Assembly: GCF_003144095.1 (NCBI RefSeq)
Contig: NZ_NSKH01000004.1
Location: 414,727 to 478,726, forward strand
Source of the DNA: Streptomyces sp. ICBB 8177
GTDB taxonomy: Bacteria > Actinomycetota > Actinomycetes > Streptomycetales > Streptomycetaceae
Reading direction: 5' to 3'
Length of the DNA stretch: 64,000 nucleotides
Part shown: in pieces, positions 1 through 9,395 of the stretch
Numbering within the stretch: position 1 is the first letter of the stretch
Layout: each line of letters starts with the position of its first letter
The notes under the pieces: generated by a model
Told to the model about the DNA's origin: nothing
Databases searched by the model: none
The model's input: only the letters and a program-made list of their open reading frames with translations
Program-made: the position numbers and the translations under genes

Positions 1-926
1 AACCCGGTGTGTGCTACGCCGATGTCGCCCTGTGGGAGGCCGAGCAGGCCCGCTCGGGCGAGTTCCGGCACCAGATCGACTTCTGGCGCCGCGAACTGGC
101 CGCTCCACTGCCCGTGCTGGCCCTCCCCACCGAGGGGACGGTCGACGACTCCGAGGTGATCGAGGGGGCCCGGGCGCCGCTCTCGGTCGGCCCCGCGGTG
201 GCCGCCGGCTTCCGGGAGGTCTGCACGGCCGAACGCGCCACCACCTTCATGGGCTACCTCGCCGCCTGGAAGGTGCTCCTCCAGTGGTGGTGCCGCCAGC
301 AGGACATCGTCGTGGGTGTCCCGGCCGGCCACCGCGCCCACCCGCAGCTCGAGAACACGATCGGGTTCCTGGTCAACAGCCTGGCCATCCGGACGCGTTT
401 CACGGGCGACCCGACCTTCACGGACGTGCTCAAGGAGGTGCGCGAGAAGGCACTGGAGGCGTACGCGAACCAGGACGTGCCGTTCGACCACGTCGTCCAG
501 GCCGTCAGGCCGGAACGTCGCTCGGGCGAATCGGCGCCGGTGTACCGCACCTGGTTCCTGCTGGAGGACGTTCCGCTGCCCGACTGGGACCTCCCCGGCG
601 TACGTGCCGAGGAGATCGACGCGGAATTCCTTCTGTCGGTGCACGACATCAAACTCACGCTCGTGGCCGACGAAGAAGGCGGGATGACGGGCGGAATCGA
701 CTACCGCGTCGGTCTCTTCTCCGATTCCACCGTCCGCCGTCTGACGCACTGCCTGAGTGAACTGGTGAAATTCCTGTCCACCCGGCCGGACGCGAGGCTC
801 AGCCTTGTCAACCGCACCCTGGAAGACCTGTGGGAAGGCAAGGAAGGGAGTCAGAAAAAGCGGTCATGGAACGAAATCCGGTCGCAGCGGCGACCGCAGG
901 AAAATCGAGGAACGACGAATGCTTGA
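1..926 (+). CDS. NRPS, C-terminal half of a condensation domain (5' partial)
   Basis: This is the 3' end of a non-ribosomal peptide synthetase gene that starts left of the window. The visible ~305 residues are the second half of a condensation domain: YADVALWEAEQ and FWRREL near the start, then VGVPAGHRAHPQLENTIGF and QDVPFDHVV, all family blocks. The HHxxxDG active site would lie upstream and cannot be checked. Only about 35 polar residues follow the domain before the stop, so no adenylation or carrier domain follows on this chain; it presumably delivers its intermediate to the separate C-A-PCP protein two genes downstream. Its last 8 nt overlap the next start, so the operon is translationally coupled. 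Confidence 0.88.
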   Translation, partial: PGVCYADVALWEAEQARSGEFRHQIDFWRRELAAPLPVLALPTEGTVDDSEVIEGARAPLSVGPAVAAGFREVCTAERATTFMGYLAAWKVLLQWWCRQQDIVVGVPAGHRAHPQLENTIGFLVNSLAIRTRFTGDPTFTDVLKEVREKALEAYANQDVPFDHVVQAVRPERRSGESAPVYRTWFLLEDVPLPDWDLPGVRAEEIDAEFLLSVHDIKLTLVADEEGGMTGGIDYRVGLFSDSTVRRLTHCLSELVKFLSTRPDARLSLVNRTLEDLWEGKEGSQKKRSWNEIRSQRRPQENRGTTNA

Positions 927-1509
927 CGCCGAAATACATCGAAGCGATCTTGTGCGGCTGGGCCTGCACAAAATCGCGCACCAGGACGAGACCCTTCTGG
1001 ACCACATGTTCCGGGCCTGCGCCATCCTCCAGGACATGAAGGCGGGGGAGCACGTCTGCCTCGCCGGACTGTTCCACGGCGTCTACGGAACGGAAGGGCT
1101 GCACAACGACAATGTCGAGTCCATTCCCGACGAACGGCGCGTCGAGGTCCGAGCGGCTGTCGGACCCCGGGTGGAGCAGATGATCCACACCTTTTCCGTC
1201 ATGAACTACGCGTCGCTCGGCAAGAGCTTCCGAAACATCATGCGGCCGAAAGGGGAGCCGGCCCTGAAGGACCGGCGAACCGGTGCGGACATTCCGCTGG
1301 ACCGGGAGGAGTTCGAGGATCTCCTGCGCCTGAAGCTGGGTGACGTCCTGGCGCACATGCCGCAACAGGTCAGCCACTCCCACCTCAATCTCCCGGCCGA
1401 GTACGCGGGTTTCTGGCAGATCGCCGCCGAATACCTCGGTCCGGACGCAGTCAACACATGGAACACGTTCACGAAGGGGCAGCTGTGGATCGAGCCGGAG
1501 CAGAACTGA
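919..1509 (+). CDS. DUF6817-like protein in the NRPS operon
   Basis: A 196-residue soluble protein starting at the ATG that overlaps the preceding stop. It contains HQDETLLDHMFRACAIL followed by EHVCLAGLFHGVYGTEG, a pattern I recognise from the DUF6817 group, which looks like a shortened HD-type helical fold (conserved His residues but no clear HD pair). No enzymatic role is established to my knowledge. The stop overlaps the next ATG (TGATG), so it is made in step with the NRPS module and is likely a pathway protein rather than a bystander. A regulatory or small hydrolase role is possible; none can be claimed from sequence. Confidence 0.7.
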   Translation: MLDAEIHRSDLVRLGLHKIAHQDETLLDHMFRACAILQDMKAGEHVCLAGLFHGVYGTEGLHNDNVESIPDERRVEVRAAVGPRVEQMIHTFSVMNYASLGKSFRNIMRPKGEPALKDRRTGADIPLDREEFEDLLRLKLGDVLAHMPQQVSHSHLNLPAEYAGFWQIAAEYLGPDAVNTWNTFTKGQLWIEPEQN

Positions 1510-4500
1510 TGTCTCAGGCCTGGGAAGGCTTTCGTCTGTCGAAGCAGCAGGAGCACGTCCTGGGGCTCGTGGCCGACGGCCGGGCCGGCCGCACGGTGGC
1601 CCGGGCGGCCCTCGGCACACCGCTCGACCGCGAGGTGCTGGAACGCGCGGTGGCCGACGTGGTGTCGGCGCACGAGAGCCTGCGCACCGTCTACCGCAAG
1701 GTGCTCGGCGACAACAGCACCGCGCTGATGGTGATCGAGGACCGTCCTCGGTTCCGGCTGTCGGAGCGTTCCGGTGACGAGGCCGCGCTGACCGCCCTCG
1801 TACGGGAGGAGGCGCGAGCGCAGACCGACGAGGAGGACGCGGCCCCCCTGCGCCTGACCCTCTTCACCTGCGCCGACGGGCAGCGGTCACTCGTGGTGTC
1901 GGCACCGCGGATGAGCATGGACGCCCTCTCTGCCGAGGTCTTCCTCCGCGACCTCGGGGACGCCTGCGCCGCGAGGACGCAAGGCGCCTCGTGGAGCCGC
2001 GACGGCATCGTCCAGTACGCCGACTACGCCCAGTGGCAGGTCGAGGAGGGGGCGCCGAGCCCGCGTCAGAAGGAGCTCGCGGCCGGCCGCGCGGCCCGGC
2101 TGAAGGAGTTGCCTCCGCTGAACCTGCCGCTCGAACTCCTCTCCGACGACACGACCGTCGCCGACCTGCGGTGGACGGTCCCCGCGCCCCTGGCCCGGCG
2201 ACTGCGACGCCTCGGGGACGACTGCGACGGCGGTCTGCGCAGCGTTCTGCTGACCGGCTGGTTCGTCGCCCTGTGGCACGCCGCCGGGCGGCCGGAGCAC
2301 CTCGCGGTCAACGCGCTGCTCACCCGCCGGCCGTTCCCCGAACTGCGGACCTCGATCGGCCTCTTCGAGACCCCCGCGCCGGTGTTCGCGGCGGTCGGCG
2401 ACGAGACGACGCTGACCGACCTGCTGCGCTCGGTGGACCTGGAGCTCGACACCTTCGAGCAGGCGGACGAAAGCTCCATGGACCCGGCCGGCCAGCACTT
2501 CACCGCCATACCGGGCTTCGCCTTCCACGAGGTCACGGAGTTGGGCTCAGCGCGCGAGGCGGCCTTCCACGACCTGTGGATCGAACCGTCCGACGACGCC
2601 CGCAAGGTGGCGCTCTCGGCACAGGACCTGGACGGGGAGATCCGCCTCACCCTGCGCCACCAGACCCTCGGAATGGCGGAGGGCGGCGCCGAGGCGTTGC
2701 TCGCCTGCCTGCGCGCGGCCCTGTCGGCACTGGGCGGCGACCTGGGTGCCGCCGTGCCCGACCTGGCCATGCTGGACGAGGACGCCGCGCGGGAACTCGT
2801 CGCGGCCACCAACCCGGCGCAGCCGCCCGCGCGCCCCGCTGAGCACTGGCACCGCCAGGTCGAACGGACCGCGCGGTTCGCCCCGGACGCCCCCGCCCTC
2901 AGGACGGCCGCCCGCTCCTGGACGTACCGGCAGTTCGACGAGGCCGCCAACCGGTTGGCCAACGAGCTGGCCGGGCGCGGGGTGCGCGCCGGTGAACTGG
3001 TCGGGCTCTGCCTGGAACGTTCGGACCTGGCCCTCGTCGCCATGCTGGCGATCGCCAAGGCCGGAGCGGGGTACGTGCCGGTCGACCCGAGCCTGCCCGC
3101 CAAGCGCCGGTCCGCGGTCCTCGACGCGGTCGGCCTCCGCCACGCCGTGGCGACCGCGGAGACGGCCCCGACCCTTCCGGGGGAGTGCGACACCGTCGTC
3201 CTGGACGCGGATCTGACCGTGTGTGCCCACCGCGCGAGCGACTGCCCCGACGTGGCGACCACCGACGACGATCCTGCCTACGTGATCTTCACTTCGGGCT
3301 CCACCGGCACCCCGAAGGGCGTCCTGGTCGGACACGGCCATCTGGCGGCTTACCTCGACGGTGTGCTCGACCGGCTGCGCCTGACCGGCCCGGTCGACTC
3401 GGTCGCCCTGAGCACCCTGGGCACCGACCTCGGCAACACGGCGCTGTTCCCGCCGCTCGTCACCGGCGGCGAGCTCCTGGTCGTGGCGCCGGAGGTCTCC
3501 GCGGACGCACAAGCCCTCGCCGAGCTGCTGTCCCGCGAGAGCTACGACCTCCTCAAGATCACGCCCTCGCACCTGGAAGCCGTCTTCACCGTGGCCGAGG
3601 AGCCGGAGCGGCTGATGCCGCACCAGGCCCTGGTCGCGGGCGGCGAGCCGTTCGGTTGGGGCTGGTACAACCTGTTCAAGGACTACCTCGGCGACTGCAG
3701 GCTCTTCAATCACTACGGCCCGACCGAGACGACCGTCGGCGTGCTCTGCGGGCAGGCCACCTCCTCCGACGACCTGGCCGCCCTGGCCTCCAGCGTCCCG
3801 CTGGGCACGCCGATGCGGCACGCCCGCGCCTACGTCCTGGATTCCGGGCGTCGGCCGCTGCCGGCCGGTGTGCCCGGCGAGCTGTGGATCGGCGGCTCGT
3901 CCGTGTCGCACGGCTACCTGTCCACGGCCCAGGGCCCACAGGACCGGTTCGTCCCCGACCCGTTCAGCCCGGACCCGTCGGGGCGGATGTACCGCACCGG
4001 TGACAAGGCGCGCCTGCTGCCCGACGGTACCGTCGAGTTCCTCGGTCGTGTCGACCGTCAGATCAAGCTGCGCGGCTTCCGCGTGGAGCTGGGCGAGATC
4101 GAGGCAGTCATGCGTCAGCACCCCCGGGTGACGGGCAGCCTGGTCGTGGAGGCCGGCGAGAGCACGGGCGCCCACCTCGTGGGGTACCTCGTCGACGCCG
4201 AGGGCGACCGCGGCAGCGCGGAGTGGCTGCGCGAGTTCCTGGCCGAGCGCCTCCCGGACTTCATGCTGCCCGCCCACCTGGTGGCCCTGGAAGCCTTCCC
4301 GCTGACCGGCACCGGGAAGGTCGACGCCTCGATGCTCCCCGAACCGGGCTTCTACACCCAGCAGTCCGCCACCTACGTCGAGCCCCGGACGGAGACGGAG
4401 AGGCGGGTCGCCGACATCGTCGCGCAACTCCTGCTGCTGCGCCGGGTCGGCGCCGACGACGACTTCTTCGAAGTCGGCGGGCATTCGCTGCTCGCGACCC

Positions 4501-4634
4501 AACTGGTCGCCCGACTGCGGGACGACTTCAAGGTGAGCTTCAAACTGCGCAACCTCTTCGAGTTCCCCGTCGTGTCGGAGCTCGCCGAATTCATCGACCG
4601 GCTCCTCGAGAAGAAGGCGGCAGAAGCATGTTGA
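1509..4634 (+). CDS. NRPS module C-A-PCP, predicted to load aspartate
   Basis: A 1041-residue single module without a thioesterase. Residues ~1-430 are a condensation-type domain in which the HHxxxDG motif reads PRMSMDA (~residue 130), so both catalytic histidines are absent. Residues ~450-940 are the adenylation domain: FTSGSTGTPKG, NHYGPTETT, YRTGDKARL, and LTGTGKVD with the A10 lysine. Aligning the pocket to GrsA gives D-L-T-K-V-G-H-V-G-K, one conservative change from the classical Asp code. Residues ~960-1030 are the carrier domain with GGHSLL (Ser ~992). The start is the ATG in TGATG overlapping the previous gene; an upstream in-frame start at 1458 is inside that gene and unlikely. The substrate call is inference from the 10-residue code. 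Confidence 0.9.
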   Translation: MSQAWEGFRLSKQQEHVLGLVADGRAGRTVARAALGTPLDREVLERAVADVVSAHESLRTVYRKVLGDNSTALMVIEDRPRFRLSERSGDEAALTALVREEARAQTDEEDAAPLRLTLFTCADGQRSLVVSAPRMSMDALSAEVFLRDLGDACAARTQGASWSRDGIVQYADYAQWQVEEGAPSPRQKELAAGRAARLKELPPLNLPLELLSDDTTVADLRWTVPAPLARRLRRLGDDCDGGLRSVLLTGWFVALWHAAGRPEHLAVNALLTRRPFPELRTSIGLFETPAPVFAAVGDETTLTDLLRSVDLELDTFEQADESSMDPAGQHFTAIPGFAFHEVTELGSAREAAFHDLWIEPSDDARKVALSAQDLDGEIRLTLRHQTLGMAEGGAEALLACLRAALSALGGDLGAAVPDLAMLDEDAARELVAATNPAQPPARPAEHWHRQVERTARFAPDAPALRTAARSWTYRQFDEAANRLANELAGRGVRAGELVGLCLERSDLALVAMLAIAKAGAGYVPVDPSLPAKRRSAVLDAVGLRHAVATAETAPTLPGECDTVVLDADLTVCAHRASDCPDVATTDDDPAYVIFTSGSTGTPKGVLVGHGHLAAYLDGVLDRLRLTGPVDSVALSTLGTDLGNTALFPPLVTGGELLVVAPEVSADAQALAELLSRESYDLLKITPSHLEAVFTVAEEPERLMPHQALVAGGEPFGWGWYNLFKDYLGDCRLFNHYGPTETTVGVLCGQATSSDDLAALASSVPLGTPMRHARAYVLDSGRRPLPAGVPGELWIGGSSVSHGYLSTAQGPQDRFVPDPFSPDPSGRMYRTGDKARLLPDGTVEFLGRVDRQIKLRGFRVELGEIEAVMRQHPRVTGSLVVEAGESTGAHLVGYLVDAEGDRGSAEWLREFLAERLPDFMLPAHLVALEAFPLTGTGKVDASMLPEPGFYTQQSATYVEPRTETERRVADIVAQLLLLRRVGADDDFFEVGGHSLLATQLVARLRDDFKVSFKLRNLFEFPVVSELAEFIDRLLEKKAAEAC

Positions 4635-5647
4635 CCCAGACGAACGGCACCGGCACCGACGGACGCTTCACCAGGGCCCGAAGGTCCGTCGCGGTCACCG
4701 GCGAGGCCCTGGTCCGCGTCGCCCCGCTGGTCGAAGGAACGCGGGCGGTGTCCTGTACACCGACCCTCACCGGACTGGACGCACGGGAGTGGCTGGCGGG
4801 TTCGGGCGACACCCTGGCCCGGCTGCGTGACGAGCACGGCGCCGTCCTGCTGCGTGGCTTCGCGCCGCTGGACGCCGCGGGCCTGGCCGACCTCGTCACC
4901 GGGCTGGACGGCGGATTGCGCGACTACGACAACCGCTCCACGCCACGCCGGCGGGTCGACGGCAACGTCTTCACGTCGACGGAGTACCCGGCCGACCAGA
5001 CCATCCCCCAGCACAACGAGATGTCGTACACCGACTCGTGGCCGGCGACCCTCTTCCTCACCTGTGTCGCTCCGGCGGCCACGGGGGGCGAGACACCCAT
5101 CGCGGACAGCGCCCGCGTTCACGCCCGGCTGCCGCGGGCCACACGCGAGCGCTTCGAGCGGCACGGCGTGATGTACGTCCGCAACTTCGGCCACGGAATG
5201 GACCTGAGCTGGCAGGAGGTCTTCCAGACCGAGGACCGCGCCCAGGTCGACGCCTACTGCGAGCGGCACGGCATCCAGGCGGAGTGGCTGGGCGGCGAAC
5301 GACTGCGTACCCGGCACGTGGTGCAGGCCACCGTCAAGGCGAGGGCGACCGGGGAGACGGTCTGGTTCAACCAGGCCAACCTGTTCCACGTCAGTTCGCT
5401 CCCGGAGCACGTCGAGCGCGAGCTGCGCGAGAGCTTCGCCGAGGACGAACTGCCCCGCAACGCGCTGTACGGGGACGGCACGCCCCTTCACTCGGAGGAC
5501 CTGGCGCAGATCCGCGCGGCCTACGCGGCGGAGGAGATCGCCCTGCCCTGGCAGGCCGGCGACGTCATGATCGTCGACAACGAGCAGTTCTCGCACGGCA
5601 GGAAGCCCTACACCGGGGCCCGCACCGTCCTGGTGGCCATGGCATGA
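4628..5647 (+). CDS. SyrP-like Fe(II)/2-oxoglutarate dioxygenase (probable Asp beta-hydroxylase)
   Basis: 339 residues of the TauD/SyrP family. The facial triad is visible as H129 and E131 in PQHNEMSYT and H323 in QFSHGRKPYTG, followed by an Arg-containing GARTVLVAM that would bind 2-oxoglutarate. The HxE rather than HxD form and the NEMSYT context are those of the SyrP group, whose founding member hydroxylates Asp bound to an NRPS carrier protein. Next to an Asp-loading module the obvious role is beta-hydroxylation of Asp-S-PCP in the cytoplasm. The ATG overlaps the NRPS stop by 7 nt and the stop overlaps the next ATG (ATGA). Substrate is inferred from context. Confidence 0.88.
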   Translation: MLTQTNGTGTDGRFTRARRSVAVTGEALVRVAPLVEGTRAVSCTPTLTGLDAREWLAGSGDTLARLRDEHGAVLLRGFAPLDAAGLADLVTGLDGGLRDYDNRSTPRRRVDGNVFTSTEYPADQTIPQHNEMSYTDSWPATLFLTCVAPAATGGETPIADSARVHARLPRATRERFERHGVMYVRNFGHGMDLSWQEVFQTEDRAQVDAYCERHGIQAEWLGGERLRTRHVVQATVKARATGETVWFNQANLFHVSSLPEHVERELRESFAEDELPRNALYGDGTPLHSEDLAQIRAAYAAEEIALPWQAGDVMIVDNEQFSHGRKPYTGARTVLVAMA

Positions 5648-6930
5648 GCGACCCGACGACGTTCGAAGCCGTTCGCGAAGAGATCGCCTACGCGTTCGAC
5701 AACACGCTGTTCTTCCGTAAGCACATGGAAGCCTGCGGTCTGCGGCCGGAGGACATCCGGGGCCCGGTGGACTTCCTGCGGCTGCCGCCCACCTTCAAGT
5801 CCCACTACCGGCGCAACTTCCCCGCGGGGGTGCTGGCCAAGGGCTACACACTCAACTCGCCGCACGTCATGCGCTTCCAGAGCTCCGGAACCTCCGGCGA
5901 ACGGCTGAACAGCGCCATCCTGGCCTACGACCTGGCGAGGCGGCAGGCGACCGCGCTCGGCGTCAACCGGCGTTTCGACGAGCTGTGGCGTCCCGGCAGC
6001 CGGCCCAGGATCTGCCGCTTCGCCCCGCCGAACTGCTCGGACGTGGAGTGCGCGACGGGATTCTCGACCATGGAGGACCGGACGCTCGCGGACGGCACCC
6101 TGGTGCTGACCGTGGCCCACGACCTCCTGGCCACACCTGAGTGGCAGATCGTCAAGGCCCTCGACGAGATCGAGCTGTACGAACCCGACCTCCTGGTGGT
6201 GGACCCGACGCACTTCGCCTTCCTGACGAGGTGGGCGCGGCGCCTCGGCCGCCGGATCACCTCACCTCGCCGCCTGCACATGGTGTGCGGGTACACCCTC
6301 ATGACGCGGGTTGCACGGCGCCAGATCGAGGAGTTCATGGGCCCGGAGCTGCCGATCGGCGACATGATCGGCATGTCCGAGCTCGGCTACCTCGGGTTCG
6401 AGTGCCATCTCGGGATGCGGCACATCAACGACCGTGACTTCCACGTGGAGTTCGTTCGCGACGGCGAGCCCGTCGCGGACGGCGAGACGGGCGAGCTGTA
6501 CGTCACCACCAAGGACGACGCGCTCATCCCACGCATCCGGTACGCCACGGGGGATCACTTCACGCCCCTGGGCAACCCCTGCGACTGCGGCAGCGACCTG
6601 CCGCTGGTGCGGATCGAGGGCCGTGCCACCCACATGATCCAGCTGGCGGACGGCCGTGTCGTCACACCGGGCGCCGTCGACACCTTGGTCGGTGACGCCC
6701 CCGGCCTCGACGTCTACAAGCTGGAACAGGACCGGACCGGTGCCTGCACCTTCCGGTACATCCCCAACGCCGAGGCGCGGCCCGACGACACCGCCGCGCT
6801 CGTACAACGCCTGACCGAAGCACTGGCGCCGAACCCGGTGCGCGTCGAGGCTGTCGACTACATCGCCGGCGAGCGCAGCGGGAAGTTCCAGCCCTGCGTC
6901 TCCCAGATATCCGCGGAAGGTGCGCGATGA
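5644..6930 (+). CDS. PaaK-family acyl-adenylate/CoA ligase
   Basis: 428 residues resembling phenylacetate-CoA ligase. Nucleotide-binding motifs are present: SSGTSGERLNS (P-loop type), MIGMSELGYLGFE, IPRIRYATGD, and EGRATHMIQLADGRVVTP in the C-terminal lid, with a CDCG segment before it. Such enzymes activate aryl or short acids as AMP esters and pass them to CoA or a carrier. In this operon it could supply the starter acid joined to the hydroxy-Asp unit. The start is the ATG of ATGA overlapping the hydroxylase stop; a much longer upstream reading frame merely shadows that gene. The acid substrate cannot be read from sequence. Confidence 0.85.
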   Translation: MSDPTTFEAVREEIAYAFDNTLFFRKHMEACGLRPEDIRGPVDFLRLPPTFKSHYRRNFPAGVLAKGYTLNSPHVMRFQSSGTSGERLNSAILAYDLARRQATALGVNRRFDELWRPGSRPRICRFAPPNCSDVECATGFSTMEDRTLADGTLVLTVAHDLLATPEWQIVKALDEIELYEPDLLVVDPTHFAFLTRWARRLGRRITSPRRLHMVCGYTLMTRVARRQIEEFMGPELPIGDMIGMSELGYLGFECHLGMRHINDRDFHVEFVRDGEPVADGETGELYVTTKDDALIPRIRYATGDHFTPLGNPCDCGSDLPLVRIEGRATHMIQLADGRVVTPGAVDTLVGDAPGLDVYKLEQDRTGACTFRYIPNAEARPDDTAALVQRLTEALAPNPVRVEAVDYIAGERSGKFQPCVSQISAEGAR

Positions 6931-8147
6931 CCGTTCGAGACGACTTCCCGGCCCTGCGGCGGAAGATCGACGGGGAGACCATCTCCTATCTGGACAACGC
7001 GGCCACGACCCTGAAGCCGCGGCCCGTCATCCAGGCGATCACCGACTACTACGAGACCAACGGCGCGAACATCCACCGTGGCAAGCACCGGCTCTCCGAG
7101 GAGGCCTCCGACGCGTACGAGGCCTCCCGCGTGGCGATCGCCACCCACCTCGGCGCCGCGGCGAACGAAGTGGTCCTGACGCGGAACACGACCGAGGCCC
7201 TGAACCTGGTCGCCCAGGGACTTGGCCTGGAACCGGACGCCTACGTCGTGGGGTGCATGGACGCGCACCACTCGCAGACGCTGCCGTGGCGGCGGGCCGG
7301 CCGCCTCGCGCTGACCCGGGTCGACACCCACGGCAGACTCGACCGCGACCACTTCCGCGAGCTGCTGCGCGGTCGGCCGAAGGTGGTAGCGCTCACGCAC
7401 TGCTCCAACGTCACCGGTGTCGTCCACCCGGTGGCGGAGCTGATCGCCGAGATCCGTTCGGCCACCGACGCGGTCATCGTCCTCGACGCCGCCCAGTCCA
7501 TGCCGCACGAGCGCATCAACGTGCGCGAGCTCGACGTCGACTTCCTGGCGTTCTCCATGCACAAGATGCTCGGCCCCACCGGAGTCGGCGTCCTCTTCGG
7601 CCGCACTCGCCTCCTGGCCGGACTGCGCCCCCTGTCGGTCGGCGGGGGCATGGTCGACTGGGTCGACCTGGACGGCAGCGTGGACCGGCGAACACCCTTC
7701 AAGTTCGAAGCGGGTACGCCGGCCATCGCCTCGGTCATCGGGTCCGGCGCGGCGATCCGGTATCTGGAGTCACTGAACGCCCCGGCGCTCCGGCGGCGCG
7801 AGCGCGAACTGGCCGCCGCCCTGGTCGGAGGGGCGCTCACCCGCCCGGGGGTGCGTCTGGTCGGTCCGCCGGACCTGACCGACCGGATCGCGCTCGTCAG
7901 CCTGCGGCTGGAGCAGGGCGTCCCCACCGGCGAAGTCGCCCGCATGCTGAGCGATTCCTACGGCTTCATGGTGCGCAGCGGTCACATGTGCTCACAGCCG
8001 CTGGTCACCGACCTGGCCGGCGGGGAGATCCTCCGTGTCTCCGCGTACCTCTACAACGAGGTCTCCGAGATCGAGGCCCTCTACGAGGCACTGGACGAAC
8101 TGCTCAGCTGGATAGGCCCGGCCGCGGCCGTCGCCACGCGCCGCTGA
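6927..8147 (+). CDS. SufS/CsdA-like class V aminotransferase-fold PLP enzyme
   Basis: 406 residues, full length for group II cysteine desulfurases. YLDNAATTLKPRPV and ANIHRGKHRLSEEA start the protein, VVALTHCSNVTGVVHP and VLDAAQSMPH hold PLP contacts, K213 in SMHKMLGPTG is the Schiff-base lysine, and C355 in RSGHMCSQPL occupies the position of the desulfurase cysteine. It could mobilise sulfur from Cys, or act as a beta-eliminating or epimerising relative. No SufU/SufE or other Fe-S assembly gene is next to it, so a pathway role is more likely than housekeeping. ATG overlaps the preceding stop (ATGA). Confidence 0.87.
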   Translation: MTVRDDFPALRRKIDGETISYLDNAATTLKPRPVIQAITDYYETNGANIHRGKHRLSEEASDAYEASRVAIATHLGAAANEVVLTRNTTEALNLVAQGLGLEPDAYVVGCMDAHHSQTLPWRRAGRLALTRVDTHGRLDRDHFRELLRGRPKVVALTHCSNVTGVVHPVAELIAEIRSATDAVIVLDAAQSMPHERINVRELDVDFLAFSMHKMLGPTGVGVLFGRTRLLAGLRPLSVGGGMVDWVDLDGSVDRRTPFKFEAGTPAIASVIGSGAAIRYLESLNAPALRRRERELAAALVGGALTRPGVRLVGPPDLTDRIALVSLRLEQGVPTGEVARMLSDSYGFMVRSGHMCSQPLVTDLAGGEILRVSAYLYNEVSEIEALYEALDELLSWIGPAAAVATRR

Positions 8148-8174
8148 AACCACCGATCGACAGAAGGTGTTCAC

Positions 8175-8921
8175 ATGTCTGGCCTGCGGACCCTGACCCT
8201 CGTGTGCTTCCCGCACGCCGGCGGTGGGCTGGGACGTTTTCGAAGCTGGCGGGAAGACCTGCCGGACCATGTCGAGGTGGTCCTCCCCGACCTGCCCGGC
8301 CGGGAGGGACGGCTCTTCGACGAGCCCCTCCCGGACGTCGCCTCGGTGAGCGCGTACGCGATGCGCACGCTGGCCGCCCGGATCGCGCGCAGCGAGCGGT
8401 TGGCGTTCGCCGGGATCAGCTACGGGGCGCTCGTGGCGTACGACATGGCCGCGCGCCTGGAGGCGTCCGGAAAGCGGGTCGAGGCCGTGTTCGCGGCCAG
8501 CCAGCGGGCGCCGTCCACCCCCCTGCCGCCGGTCGACTGGCGCTCGATGGGCGACGCGGAACTGCTCGGTGAGCTGGCCGCGATCGGTGGGCTGAGCCCG
8601 GACCTGACGGACGAGGAGGAACTCCTCGAACTGTTCCTCCCCACCCTCCGGGCGGAGCTCCACGCGAGCGAAAGCTATCTCAGACCCGGGACCCACGACC
8701 GCCTGCGGTGTCCGGTCTTCCTTTACCACGGCATCGAGGACGCCCTGATCCCGACGTCCTCGGCTCTCGCCTGGCGTGAGGAGACCGACCGCCTCTCGTG
8801 GCGAAGCCTGAAGGCCGCGCACTTCCTGACCGGGCCCGACGGTACGGACCTGTGGTACGAGGCGCTGCTCCAGGACCTGGCCTCGTGCGCCCCCCGGCCC
8901 GCTCTCGACCGTATCCCGTGA
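8175..8921 (+). CDS. Type II thioesterase
   Basis: 248 residues with the alpha/beta-hydrolase fold of editing thioesterases that accompany NRPS and PKS systems. The N-terminal CFPHAGGG motif, the nucleophile S82 in GISYG, D189 in GIEDAL and H216 in AAHF make up a complete catalytic triad. These enzymes clear misloaded or stalled acyl groups from carrier domains; because the NRPS module above has no terminal thioesterase, this protein might also take part in product release. AGAAGG lies 11 nt before the ATG. It is the last gene before the small-peptide section of the operon. Confidence 0.9.
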   Translation: MSGLRTLTLVCFPHAGGGLGRFRSWREDLPDHVEVVLPDLPGREGRLFDEPLPDVASVSAYAMRTLAARIARSERLAFAGISYGALVAYDMAARLEASGKRVEAVFAASQRAPSTPLPPVDWRSMGDAELLGELAAIGGLSPDLTDEEELLELFLPTLRAELHASESYLRPGTHDRLRCPVFLYHGIEDALIPTSSALAWREETDRLSWRSLKAAHFLTGPDGTDLWYEALLQDLASCAPRPALDRIP

Positions 8922-8953
8922 AGCGGTCGCCTACGCTGAAGAAAGGACCAACG

Positions 8954-9145
8954 ATGAATCAAACACAGACCTCCGGCCTGCAACTGCCCCGCTGCTGCGC
9001 CCACCTGGTCTCATGGGACGACCGGCCCCGCACGGACCTCGCCTCGGCCGATCCCGGCACCCGGGGCCACGGCGCCGAGGACCGGCAGCACGTCACAGGG
9101 ACGCAGACAGCGGTGCCGACCCCTCACGGTGCCGAGACGGCCTGA
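8954..9145 (+). CDS. Short cysteine-containing peptide 1
   Basis: A 63-residue ORF with a good ribosome-binding site (GAAAGGA, 6 nt before ATG). I know no family for it. Near its N-terminus it carries LPRCCAHLVSWDDRP, which lines up with HPRSCVPLMTWGDGP in the next short ORF, including later ADP..R.G residues, so the two are probably paralogues. The remainder is polar and rich in Asp, Thr and Gly. It could be a ribosomal precursor peptide, a small partner protein or a decayed duplicate. Just after its stop another frame reads LTWAEFDGEHGVFAEPE to 9252, which hints at a possible frameshifted longer protein. Confidence 0.55.
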   Translation: MNQTQTSGLQLPRCCAHLVSWDDRPRTDLASADPGTRGHGAEDRQHVTGTQTAVPTPHGAETA

Positions 9146-9395
9146 CGTGGGCCGAGTTCGACGGAGAACACGGTGTGTTCGCCGAACCGGAGACCCGCTC
9201 CGAACGCTTCGAAGTCCTGGCCGGTTCGCCCCGGTCGGCCGCGTCGGAGTGAACCGTTCGAGACCCGGCGTGAGGACGCGCGACGGGCGGTTCACCCGCC
9301 ATGCTCCGGCCGAGGGCCCGGCCCCTTCTCAGCGCGCGCGGACCGCCCTCCTGCGACCCGGTGAACCGACCTGAACGAAAGGAGCAGTAATCAAC

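Noticed and set aside
2547-4502. A 651-codon open frame on the minus strand
   Set aside because: It is the antisense shadow of the NRPS adenylation domain, caused by GC-rich third positions; there is no family motif or start signal.
9013-9252. Frame containing LTWAEFDGEHGVFAEPE between the two short peptides
   Set aside because: Composition looks coding at its end, but there is no start in this frame with a ribosome-binding site; noted only as a possible frameshifted extension of peptide 1.
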